Shown here in pieces: positions 7,779 to 16,699 of a stretch of 23,106 nucleotides of DNA. Below the pieces are notes generated by a model. The model worked only from the letters and a program-made list of their open reading frames with translations. It was not told the origin of the DNA and ran no database searches. The stretch's first letter is position 1, and every line of letters begins with the position of its first letter. A program made the translations under genes and the position numbers. Source of the DNA: Zygnema cylindricum (Eukaryota > Streptophyta > Zygnematophyceae > Zygnematales > Zygnemataceae); contig JBBHKE010001161.1 of assembly GCA_037447655.1 (NCBI GenBank), forward strand, positions 1 to 23,106. Reading direction: 5' to 3'.

Positions 7779-8564
7779 CTTTGATCCCTTCTGTCGCAGA
7801 ACCTCCTCCAACGGCGCCAAAACAAACATATCCCAGAATCCCGGCGCAACACCTGGCGTTGACCACAAATAGGCTCCCATGATGGCGAGAAGCGATATTC
7901 CTCCGGCCGTCAGTTTGAACTGATCGCTAGCTGGCAATGTACTTCTGTACACTATGTCCCCACACTCCATTACTGTACAAGGCAATCCTACTCCTACTCC
8001 CAGTGGGAGGTTGCCAATTGTACTAGCAGCTAAATTCACCACACTCGCATGTATATTTCCACCAACGCTTGTAGCTATATTTCCGACTAAATCGACTCCA
8101 GTAGAAGAAAAAAAATTGCTAAGATTGGTAGCTACATCGCCGCTAGTAGCTATATTTCGTACAATTGTAGGCAAATTTCCACCAATGGAAGCTATATTTC
8201 CGACTAAATTACCTCCGATAGTAGAAGAAGAAACATTGTTAAGATTGGTAACGACATCGGCAATAACATCTGGTCCAGCTAACAAGCAACGGACTTGCTG
8301 GAATCTGGAACTCCGGAATCTAAAACTGGAAGGTGGTAAGCTTCTCGTGAAAGAGAGTCTTCCGTACAAGAGGTTGGATACTTGGTAGTTAGAGTTTGCA
8401 AAAGAGTTTTTGGGAATGAATTGAGATTGTATGGAAAAATCCTGCTTCCTGGATAAAAATTGTTTTGCATTAGATTGACTCTGTAACCGATTTTGAGACC
8501 TAGTGATGAAGTGTGTGCTATCTAGTGTGGAGATATTTGTACTGTAAAATATTTGTACAGCCAT
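7779..8564 (-). CDS. STN7-like: first exon of a chloroplast STN7/Stt7-like state-transition protein kinase (partial)
   Basis: STN7/Stt7 is the thylakoid kinase that phosphorylates LHCII in response to the plastoquinone redox state. The exon codes 262 residues. Residues 1-93 are Ser/Arg-rich and end VRC, a plausible transit peptide. Residues 103-181 hold two imperfect 40-residue repeats (DVVTNLNN.., DVATNLSN..) that I do not know from other STN7 proteins. Residues 189-262 are diagnostic: GVGVGLPCTVMECGD with the two redox-regulatory cysteines (C196, C201), YRSTLP, one membrane segment (about 219-239) and the family motif TPGVAPGFWDMFVLAP. The STN8 relative lacks the CX4C motif. Homology ends just before the kinase domain; a donor CAAAG|GTGTGG at 7779/7778 in phase 0 fits an exon end, and the frame read beyond it is low-complexity. 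The rest of the gene is not in the window, so an exon fragment cannot be excluded. The start is the first in-frame Met. Confidence 0.8.
8020..8258 (-). repeat. internal 120-bp tandem duplication in the STN7-like exon
   Basis: Residues 103-142 and about 143-181 are encoded by two in-frame direct repeats of about 120 bp. Each contains TNL-N followed by SSST/SST, then LVGNIA-S-GGN. Phrases such as gtagctatatttccgacta on the plus strand recur. Confidence 0.75.
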
Positions 8565-8607
8565 AAGGAAAAAAAATTAGCAGCTATGCTGCATTCCTTA
8601 TGGCTGT
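8557..8607 (-). promoter_or_regulatory. inverted repeat covering the STN7-like start codon
   Basis: ACAGCCATAAGGAA (8557-8570) and TTCCTTATGGCTGT (8594-8607) are perfect 14-base complements. A second small stem GCAGC/GCTGC lies in the loop. The start ATG (8564-8562) lies within the stem, and an upstream out-of-frame ATG lies near the loop, so the leader RNA could hide the start. A small mobile-element footprint is an alternative explanation. Confidence 0.7.
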
Positions 8608-9927
8608 GCCAAACTATATTTGAATAAAATACTAAAATAGGGATTAATGGTTAAGTCTCCTTAACTATTAAAGTTAACTAGAAACTATTAATGTTAAAGT
8701 CTACTTCAACAGTCACAATTGTCGTGAGGAAAAAGTTATACCATTCAAAGCTCTAAGTTCCAACTTGATAGAAGCTCTTTTATGGAATTGTATTTCAAAA
8801 GGAAGGAGAAAACAAAAGTTAGAAAGAAAGAGAGAGAGATACAGAACTGGACTGTTAAAGTTTAAAAGAGAGTACAAGCAACACTGTCAAGTAAATGGCA
8901 TCCTCTAAGCAGATTTGGAGAAAAACACCAATTTTACCAGAATGAATCTTGACAGAAGGTTAATACAACAGATGGTTTCCTCCTAAACACCATCATTACT
9001 TTACTCTAAGCCCGTTTTGACTACAGAGAGCAAATTATAAACAGCTAAAAAGAAAAAAATTAGTTGACAACTTTTTCAGAAGTTGAAGGATTCCATTACC
9101 ATTACCATAGGTTCAAAAAACAGAACTTTCCAAAAATTATAACTTGCAATGTAATCAGTACAGTAACGTTCGACGAAACAATATCATTTCATATGTTGAC
9201 GCCCCTGCTCCGTAAAATCTATGCTATTCCGTAGTATTAAACCAGTCGTAAAAACTACAGCTCAGTTTCCCGTATATCCCTGATAGCGTTAAGCGTTTTT
9301 TATGCCACGTCAATCAACTTCTCTTCGTGCTTATGCGGAAGGGAAAACAATATACTTTTCATCGCAACCGTCAGATTCGTAATCTGAGGCGTGTGCACGG
9401 GAAGAGAAACAGTTTAACGGACGGGAAAATATTATCGTTAAAAGCGAAACACGGTGGACTGTACTGTAGTTCCTGGATAACGGAATTGGAAATAGGACAT
9501 TGTCGGTGGAATGAATCCGGGTTGAACTCAAATCTGCGGCAAGAAATTTTGGGCCACAAAACCTGACCTGTTATCAAAACTTGTGGCTTTAAGATATTTT
9601 TCGATTACCTATCTGATCTCAAAAATCTTTTGATTTCCGATAGGGTGATGTCAGCTTCCACGAGGCAACGTGGCATGTCTGACGGAGAGTTTAAATGACG
9701 TGGCACGCAGCTAGGACCGGCTCTCGTCGGAACCTGACCTCTCACCATTGGACACATTCATAAAAGCAATTATTCACGTAAGGTTCGTATGAACAGTGAC
9801 GTGGATAACCTGCTTTGTTTACAACAGAACGCGCATGTTAAGACCCGAACCTGCCTGCCGAACCTGCTACGTAGACGGTACAAAGTAAGAAGATTTTAAT
9901 ATCATGAATTGAGCATTAGACCATTTA
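8608..9927. other. upstream region of the STN7-like gene, no gene seen
   Basis: About 1.3 kb without a convincing coding region. The short open frames near 9327-9577 overlap on both strands and match nothing I know. ACGTGG/TGACGTGG G-box or bZIP-type cores occur at about 9670, 9697 and 9798, and AACCTGMC-type words recur between 9560 and 9872. These suit a promoter or a decayed repeat, but no start site can be fixed. Confidence 0.4.
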
Positions 9928-10895
9928 GGGTACGTCCCCATGTAAGCGATACTTTGAAAAAAATATTTTGGACTGTAGTGAAATGTTCCGTACTACTTTG
10001 AAAAGCGTCCCAATGTGCGAAAAAGAAATCGGAACTTTGAAATGTGACGGATGTAGACGTAGGTACAACTTTGTGACGGTTGAAGACGACTACGAAACTT
10101 CCGACAATTGGTGAAGCCAACAAAAACAGCGACGGTTGTAGACTTTTGGTTTTTTGTAATTTTGTGACATGGCAGATGTTTCGGGTTTTGTGACATTGTG
10201 ACGCCATGCTCACTTCTGACAACGTCGACGTCACAAAATTCAAGAACTTTCTTACCATGGCTATCCAATTTCGTTTCTCTGACTTTTCTCACTCGATTTG
10301 CAATAAAAATATACAAAAAGGTAGTCAAAGGAATAATTTTTTAAATATCTTTCACTAAATACAAGTATTGTCATGCCTCATTCTAAAAAGTGAAAGATAA
10401 AAGCGATAATGTGAGGGAGAGGGGAGAGGCAACGACGGCGCAAAATTCTACAAAGGACCCATGAATAAAAGTGGAGGTCCGAGACCCCTGCAGTTTTTTT
10501 CCGTACATGCTCGTCTTTTCCGTATATGCACGTGACGGGCAGGGAGAAAAATTGCGAGTGCTCCCCCTCGTCCTAAAATTTAACCACTCGTGTGGCGCAT
10601 GCTTGGACCGTTTTTCATTCGTTGTTTGAGCGGTACTTTCCCTGAAATCTCGCGAGGTGATTTTTGATGAAGTTTTTTGACGGGGTGGATTCTCTTGCTC
10701 GGGGGTCGAAAAAAGGAAAACGCCAAAATTCGTTATCATGACGACAAACATGAAGTACATTAAAAGTATCGACTTATCGTTTGCTGTACTTTTAAAGAAT
10801 TGATTTTCTTGTACGATTAATTTTTTCGTACGAATCTGCGTTTTGGGTGAAAACGACGGAATAAAGTCGATGCTTTAATACATAGGGACGTACCC
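9928..10895. mobile_element. probable Tourist-like (PIF/Harbinger) MITE
   Basis: GGGTACGTCCCCATGTA at 9928 is mirrored as an inverted copy ending at 10895 (reverse complement GGGTACGTCCCTATGTA), one mismatch in 17. The flanking triplets are TTA (9925-9927) and TCA (10896-10898), close to the TWA target of PIF/Harbinger elements. The 968-bp body has no transposase-like frame; the open frames in it are short and unrecognised. The interior has a cluster of GTGACG/GTGACA words (10045-10205). Superfamily is inferred from the GGG end and the triplet only. Confidence 0.55.
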
Positions 10896-11164
10896 TCAAT
10901 CATTTATAATTCCGGCGGATTCTCGAACATTCAACTTTCAATCGTATTTCGGCTATTACTCCATCTCATTACCAAATTTGACGTTAAGATAGTCCGCGTG
11001 ACGCGCTCTCTGCAATATTTCACCTCATACCAAATATTTTTCTTTGCGTTTGCTTTTTTCATTCCAATCGTTTTAGCGAGCTTCGGCATCCTCTTTACCT
11101 TTTAATTTTCATCTCTGTTCTTGTTAACTTATCCGTTATTATCACACTCGGGTACTCAAACGAC
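10896..11164. other. unique spacer, nothing recognised
   Basis: About 270 bp between the MITE end and the broken RNase H of host copy II. I see no gene, repeat or LTR here. It ends where copia homology starts after the residues GTRDF. Confidence 0.5.
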
Positions 11165-12268
11165 AGATTTGAAATCTCTCGTTCCTATCAAATACCGCAT
11201 GACTCTCTTGGTCGCTTCCCAATCTTTCTTCCTACGATCATTCAGACTCCTACTTAATATTCCTACAGCTGCTGCTATATCAAGACGGGTACATTTCATA
11301 AAATAGATCGAACTACCGACAACATGTCTGTACGGAATATTTTGCATAAACTTGCTTTCCTCCACTCCTAACTCATTATCCAAGATCACAACTCCCCCTT
11401 CTAAACTCCCCTTGTTTCCTTTCTTTAAATCCATTGGAGTCGTACAACTATTTGCTTTTATCCACTTGAATTTTTTCAAACATATTTCCGATTGCTTCCT
11501 TTTGAGTTAGTCTAATTATTTATTTCCCTCTATCCCTCTCCATATGAATTCCCAAGATATATTTTGCTTCCCCCAAATCCTTCGTTTCAAATCTATTCTT
11601 TAGATCCTTTTTCAATCCATTAATTTTCTCCATTGATTTACTAAAGACAAGCAAATCATCAACATACATGGCAATAAAAATTATACCTTCCTCGTCCTCA
11701 AATAGATAAATAGAATGATCCGTGCTGATTCGGATGTATCCCAAACTTGTCAAAAACTGTCCAGTTTCTTGTTCCATTGGCGCGGCGCCTGCTTCAATCC
11801 ATAAAGAGGCTTTATAAGTCTGCACACCTTGCTTTCTTGTCCTTTTTCCACAAACCCTTCCGGCTGTCGCATGAAGATCTTTTCCTCCAAATCTCCGTGT
11901 AGGAAAGCGATTTTTATGTCCATTTGGTGCACTTCCATGTCTTCCACTGCCACCAAACTAAGTAGAATCCGGACGGAGGGAAATCTAACAACCAGAGCGA
12001 AGGTCTCCTCATAATTGATCCCTTCCTTCTGTCTGAACCCTTTGGCCACTAATCTAGCCTTATACCGCTCGATGGTGTTATCTGGATTGAGTTTCAACTA
12101 GAACACCCACTTTCATCCAATCGGTTTTCTGTTCAGGGGACAATCCACCAGCTCCCATGTGTTTGCTTCCATAATGGAAGCCATCTCATCATTAATAGTT
12201 GTCATCCATCTACTTCCTTCTGGACTATTAATTGCTTCCGAATAAGTTTGGGGTTCACTCAAATGTGA
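11165..12268 (-). pseudogene. copia reverse transcriptase and truncated RNase H, host copy II
   Basis: The RT of the main minus-strand element, continuing the gag-integrase region at 16695-19400 once the nested element is disregarded. From 12264 leftwards: EAINSPEGSRWM and NTWELVDCPL; then ERYKARLVAKGFRQKEGINY, VHQMDIKIAFLHGDLEE, MRQPEGFVEKGQ and IKPLYGLKQAPRQWNKKL (12097-11760). After a frameshift come LTSLGYIRISTDHSIYLF, IFIAMYVDDLLVF (catalytic YVDD at about 11660) and LGIHMERDRG with a stop near 11518. NSCTTPMDLKKGNKGSLEGG and IPYRHVVGSSIYFMKCTRLD start RNase H, which is cut off after GTRDF at about 11165; the catalytic residues and the 3' LTR are absent. It aligns with host copy I at 2224-3137. 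Inactive. Confidence 0.9.
12264..12268. repeat. target site duplication, left (TGTGA)
   Basis: The five bases before LTR D are repeated exactly after LTR E at 16695-16699. This fixes both edges of the nested plus-strand element and shows it entered by ordinary integration. Confidence 0.85.
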
Positions 12269-13527
12269 TGTTGAAATTTATGTATTTGCTAGGTCTAAAT
12301 TTTTCTATGTGCATGACAGATAGTATTAAAATGTTTTTTCAAAGTTTATACCCAGTGCCTGGAAATACTTTTATCTCTAGAAACTTGGCGTAGTTACTGA
12401 GAGACAGAAGAAGCTCTTTCGCTACCCGCAAATAGTCAGGAAGACAAGCAAGAGGGTTGAGAGGATAGTTTACCAAAATGTACACGGACCATACTGAATT
12501 TGAACTTGAGGTTATGGTCTGGTGATGTAGTCCATAGTACTTTCCTATATATGTAGATTGGCAGATAATGATATAGGGTTGGACTTTTATATAAACAAAT
12601 ACTACGCAAGAAGAGAGAGAGATAGAAAAAAGTAATCAAAACATATTTGTGACCTTAGTGGGATTTGAACTTAGGTCTACGTAATGATGTAGCCATTCGC
12701 CTTATCCACCAAGGCATTGACAAAACAATACAAGTTTGAACCATATATAAACGCGGTATTAATTTGCATACTCTATTTCCAGGTTACGAAACGAAAGGAC
12801 ATTCAATTTGAACGGACGCGATTAATTGTCGATTTCAAATCTGACGGCTCACAGTGGAGCCGAAACGCTGGAGTGGACATTTGGCGGTTTGTGAGCTAAA
12901 CGTCGGCGGATGACACGTGGCAATCTATGTGTGGAAAGCGGACATTATGGGGAGAGCGAATATGGCTCAAGAACTGACAGTCGTCATTGGGACGGCCATG
13001 CGGTACTATGGCCGTACAAGAAGTACCGTGGCACTAATACTTCTTGTACTTTACGGTCTTGTGATTGGTTGAGTAAACTAATGCTAGGTTCAGAGAGGGA
13101 TTTTAAGACTTAGGGAAATTTAGGTTTTCGCCTCTCTCCCAAAGTGCATCTTATTTATAGGCCATCTTTGAACAGCCATAACTTAATGCTCAGGGGAGCA
13201 AATTCAGTGATTTTTTTTGCTGCAGACTCAAGGGAGTCCACGCTACACAGTGGTGTAGTTGTTTTGAGTGTTTGCCTTCTAAGGTGGTAGTATTTCCAAG
13301 GGAAAGTCAAAGTAGGGAATGTTGTCCAAAAAACATATTCAAGTTTTGCATTATGTGGTGGAACTGAGCACACAGAAAGTCTTATTTCACAGGGGTGAAG
13401 TTCTATATAGATTTTGACTATCAAGGTGTCATTCATTTGGGTTTGTATCAACTTAGAATGGACACTATCTAGATAAGCTTCTTTGGATCTGCAATTTTTG
13501 TGGGGGAATGGAGCCCATAGAATTACA
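12269..13527 (+). repeat. LTR D, 5' LTR of the complete plus-strand gag-only element
   Basis: 1259 bp, TGTTGAAATT...GAATTACA. It contains the U3 loop ACTTGGCGTAGTTAC (12383-12397), an antisense tRNA-like module (12661-12712), the TATA-like TTATTTATAG (13151-13160), and the hairpins TGCTC-AGGG-GAGCA (13187-13200), GACTC-AAGG-GAGTC (13225-13238), CTACAC-AGTG-GTGTAG (13243-13258) and TTCAC-AGGG-GTGAA (13386-13399). By eye it is nearer to LTR B than to its own partner LTR E. Confidence 0.9.
12661..12712 (-). other. antisense tRNA-like module in LTR D
   Basis: B-box-like sequence at 12661-12671 (one change from the copy in LTR B) and A-box-like sequence at 12700-12712, both on the minus strand at the same spacing as in LTRs B and E. 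Confidence 0.4.
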
Positions 13528-14577
13528 GGTTATGGGCCCACCATCTAGGGTGCTTATGTTTGTTTGGAACAGACTTCACTTAGTGGGGATTTATGATGGA
13601 GGGATTACATTTGTGGGAATTATATCGGGACAAGTGAGGTGTCCTCCACCCAACTTTGGTGAAACTCACTATGGAGATTCACCTGGGGCTTCCCATAAAA
13701 ACACACGGAATTCAGATGCAATGGAAGGTGAAAGGGAAATTATTGCCATAGAAGGAGAAAAAATGGAGAAGGGAAAAGGAACACCTACGGTGAGGCGAGC
13801 TAGGCTCTCGGCTACCGATCCATTTGTAGGGATTATAACAAAACCAAAAATTGAAGAAAATGATAGTAAAATATGGGAATATAAAAAACATTATAGCAAG
13901 ACATCTCATACTTAAAACGTGTCTAAGTCCATAGCTATCACTCTTATAACCTTAACCAAATCTTCAAAAAACCTGGGAACACTAATTAAGACTTATAAAA
14001 GTGAGTGACTATACAGAGGCAGCAGTTAATAAAACTTGAAATAAAGGCCTATGTTTGTAAAGGCGGTAGCATGATAGATTTTTGCAATGATCTTGCTGCG
14101 TTATATATTGAGCGTGCTAGTGCAAGATATGTAGATTCCGATGAGAGAAAGATTGACACACTAATCATGAAACTTCCAGATGAGTACGAAAACATCATTA
14201 ACCGTATGCAGGAAATAGATTACTCCTCATGGACATGGAGCATTACCATCGCGATGATTCTTGTGAGGAAAAGCACTTTGGAGCTTCGTAGGGGAAGTGA
14301 CAGGGTGAATGCAGTGACAGTTGGTGGTGACTGGCGAAAGCGTGATGAGAGGAATGATGGTGACTGGCAAAAGCGTGATGAAAGGAATGATGGTCACTGG
14401 AGAAAGCGTGATGAGAGAAAAAAAGATAAAGATAAACCTTATCGGATCTTCGGTGGAAAATATGAAGAGGAAAAGAAACGGGAGCTTCGAAAGGAGGGGT
14501 TTGCATCTTTTGTATGGAACCGGGTCACTAAATGGCGGAATGTCCTTGTTTGGAAGAAATTAGATGTTGGAATGTGA
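13528..14577 (+). pseudogene. gag of the nested plus-strand element, with broken zinc knuckle
   Basis: Gag of the element bounded by LTRs D and E. The N-terminal part (PPPNFGETHYGDSPGASH, EGEREIIAIEGE, about 13645-13780) runs to a stop at about 13913. The UBN2-like core follows at 14005 (YVCKGGSMIDFCNDLAALY, IDTLIMKLPDEYENIINRM, TLELRRGSDRV). A basic/acidic tandem repeat comes next (14326-14424). A zinc knuckle is readable at 14502-14543 only in another frame (CIFCMEPGH-stop-MAEC), so both a frameshift and a nonsense change have hit it. In the frame given the protein ends at 14577. The host-family gag has no counterpart to the charged repeat. Inactive as it stands. Confidence 0.85.
14326..14424 (+). 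repeat. 33-bp tandem repeat in gag, three units
   Basis: Units 14326-14358, 14359-14391 and 14392-14424 code for GDWRKRDERND, GDWQKRDERND and GHWRKRDERKK. The period is a multiple of three, so the frame is kept. The charged Arg/Asp-rich stretch lies just before the zinc knuckle and may have added RNA contacts. Confidence 0.88.
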
Positions 14578-15449
14578 ATGAGGAGGAAAAAGGGGAAGTG
14601 GAGAAACATGATGAAGATATTTTGGAGCTTCTCCACATCGGTAGAATGGGGAAGAGTGAAAAGCACACAAAAATTCCACGAAAGCAACAGTGAGATTTTG
14701 GAGGTATAAGGGTAGGAAAGAGAAAAGAGGTACTTGAGGGAGTTAAACATAATGAGGATGCCAAGGAGTGTAGAGTAAATGACTTAGAAATGAGAAAGTC
14801 AAATTTAGAATTAAAATTGGAAGAAGGGGAAAATCAAAATATTGAGAAAAAAATAATAGATATTTCGGAGATAGAAAACTGATCGAAAAAAGAGACTTCA
14901 ACGAATTCCGAGGAAAGGGGAGAAGTAAATCTAGAAGGAGCTCAAAGGATAGGGGGAAAAGAAGAGTTTAATGAAAGGTTTAGGGAGGAGGAATATTCTT
15001 TAAATCAAAATAAAAGTGATAAAAACTTATATGGATCTAAAAGGGAAGTTGGGAAAATCAAAAACGGTGAAATATCATGATAACCCTTCAAATTACGAGG
15101 AATTTATGAGAACTTTTAGAGGAACTAAGGTTTTAGATAGAAATTTGGAGAGGTGTTGGATCACACTTGGTGAATGTCACTCTGTAAAATTCTGAAAAAG
15201 GTTAGCATCTGGCATGCATTACATTGATGGGTTGGCCGTTGAACTGCAGCGGGTTGGTTGCTCGATGAAAAATGGATAAGGTGGATAAACCTTGCTCCAA
15301 AGTCAGATGAGAAAAGTGGCATGTATGATCAATAAGATGCAATGTTTATTTCGGCTCCCTAATACCCTTTAAATACAAGGGTATTTATCAAGTTTTATGA
15401 GGAGAAAAGAAAAGAAAGGCCCTATCCGGTGCATTGCAAGCTAGTTTAG
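14578..15449 (+). pseudogene. internal region of the nested element: charged-protein relic, no pol
   Basis: Several frames in line give a Glu/Lys-rich sequence (VNEEEKGEVEKHDEDILELL near 14570; LELKLEEGENQNIEKK near 14805; SEERGEVNLEGAQRIGGKEE near 14905), broken by stops and frameshifts up to about 15080. No protease, integrase, RT or RNase H motif is present. From 15090 to 15449 no coding sense is visible; a purine tract (15399-15419, GAGGAGAAAAG...) lies about 30 bases before LTR E and may be the polypurine tract. The charged ORF is unrecognised; it could be a Gag extension. Confidence 0.6.
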
Positions 15450-16694
15450 TGTTTGAAAATGTATTTGCCGTTTGTGCCCCATCCACCATACTATTGTTTT
15501 TTCAAAGTTTCTACCTGGTGCTCGGAAATACTTTTATCGCTATAAACTTGTTGTACTCACCGAGAGACATAAGAAACTCCATGGCTGCCCGCAGATTGTC
15601 AAGGAGACAAGCAAGAGGGTTGAGAGGATAGTCTGCCAAAATGTACACGAACCATACTGAATTTGAACATGAGTCTATGGGCCGTTGATGTAGTCAATAG
15701 TACTATACTGTATATGTAGATCAGCAAATAATGATATAAGGTTTGACTTTTATATAAACAAATACCACGCAAGGAGAGAGAGAGAGATAGAAAAAAATAA
15801 TCAAAACGTATTTGTGACCTTAGTGGGATTTGAACCTATGTCTAGGTAATGATGTAGCCATTCGCCTTATCCACTAAGGCATTGAAAAAAAAAAAACAAG
15901 TTTGAATCATATTTAAACCCGGTATTCATTTACATACTCCATTTCGGGGATTACGAAACGAAACGACATTCAATTTGAACGGACGCGATCAATTGTCGGT
16001 TTCAAATCCGACGGCTCACAATGGAGCCGAAGTGCCGGAGTGGACATTTCGCTCTTTGTGAGCTAAATGTCGGCGGATGACACGTGGCAATTCACTAGTG
16101 GACAGCGGACATTACGGGGAGAGCAACTACGGCTCAGGAACTAACAGGCATCAGCGGGACAACCATTTTGTATTATGGTGGTACAAGAAGTACCGCGACA
16201 ATTGTACTTTTTGTACTTTACAGTCTTGTGATTAGTTGAGTACACTAGTAGTAGGTTCAGCGAGGGAGTTTAGGACTTAGAATTTTTTTTGTTTTCGCCT
16301 CTCTCCCAGAGTGCATCTGTATTTATAGGCCATATTTGGTCTGCCATAACTTAATGCTCAGGGGAGCAAATTCAGTGATTCGTTTTGCTGCAAACTTAGG
16401 GGAGTCCAGACTACAAAAGGGTGTAGTTGGTCAGAGTTTTTTCTTGCCACAGTGGCATTATCTCTAAGGGAAATTCAAAGTGGGGAATGTTGTCCAAAGC
16501 ACATGTTCAAGTTTTGCATTCTATGGTGGAACTGAGCACACAAAAAGTATTATTCAGAGGGGTGAAGTTGTATTGGGGTTTTGACTGTCAAGGTGTCAAT
16601 CATTTGGGTTTGTATCAACTAAGATTCTGCACTATCTAGATAAGCTTCTTTAGATATGCGATTTCTGTGGGGGAATGGAGCCCATAGAATTACA
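15450..16694 (+). repeat. LTR E, 3' LTR of the nested plus-strand element
   Basis: 1245 bp, TGTTTGAAAA...GAATTACA, followed by the TGTGA duplication. It contains the U3 loop (15546-15560), the TATA-like TTATATAAAC and the antisense tRNA-like module (15826-15877), and the second TATA-like TATTTATAG near 16320. Its hairpins are TGCTC-AGGG-GAGCA (16355-16368), ACTT-AGGG-GAGT (16394-16405), CTACA-AAAGGG-TGTAG (16411-16426) and TGCCA-CAG-TGGCA (16445-16457). Confidence 0.9.
15826..15877 (-). other. antisense tRNA-like module in LTR E
   Basis: Perfect B-box GGTTCAAATCC (complement of 15826-15836) and A-box-like TTAGTGGATAAGG (complement of 15865-15877). Same layout as in LTRs B and D. Confidence 0.42.
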
Positions 16695-16699
16695 TGTGA
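16695..16699. repeat. target site duplication, right (TGTGA)
   Basis: Matches 12264-12268 exactly. Right of it the sequence is minus-strand host element again (region between integrase and RT). Confidence 0.85.

Noticed and set aside
9327-9577. Overlapping 66-79 codon frames on both strands
   Set aside because: Short, no motif, no codon signal; the opposing frames show mutual mirror openness only.
10383-10760. 125-codon minus frame in the probable MITE
   Set aside because: No transposase-like motif; composition of a random AT/TC-rich frame.
12436-12639. Minus-strand frame repeated in LTRs B and D (also 3196-3507)
   Set aside because: Recurs only because the LTR recurs; the frame is not kept between copies in length or end.
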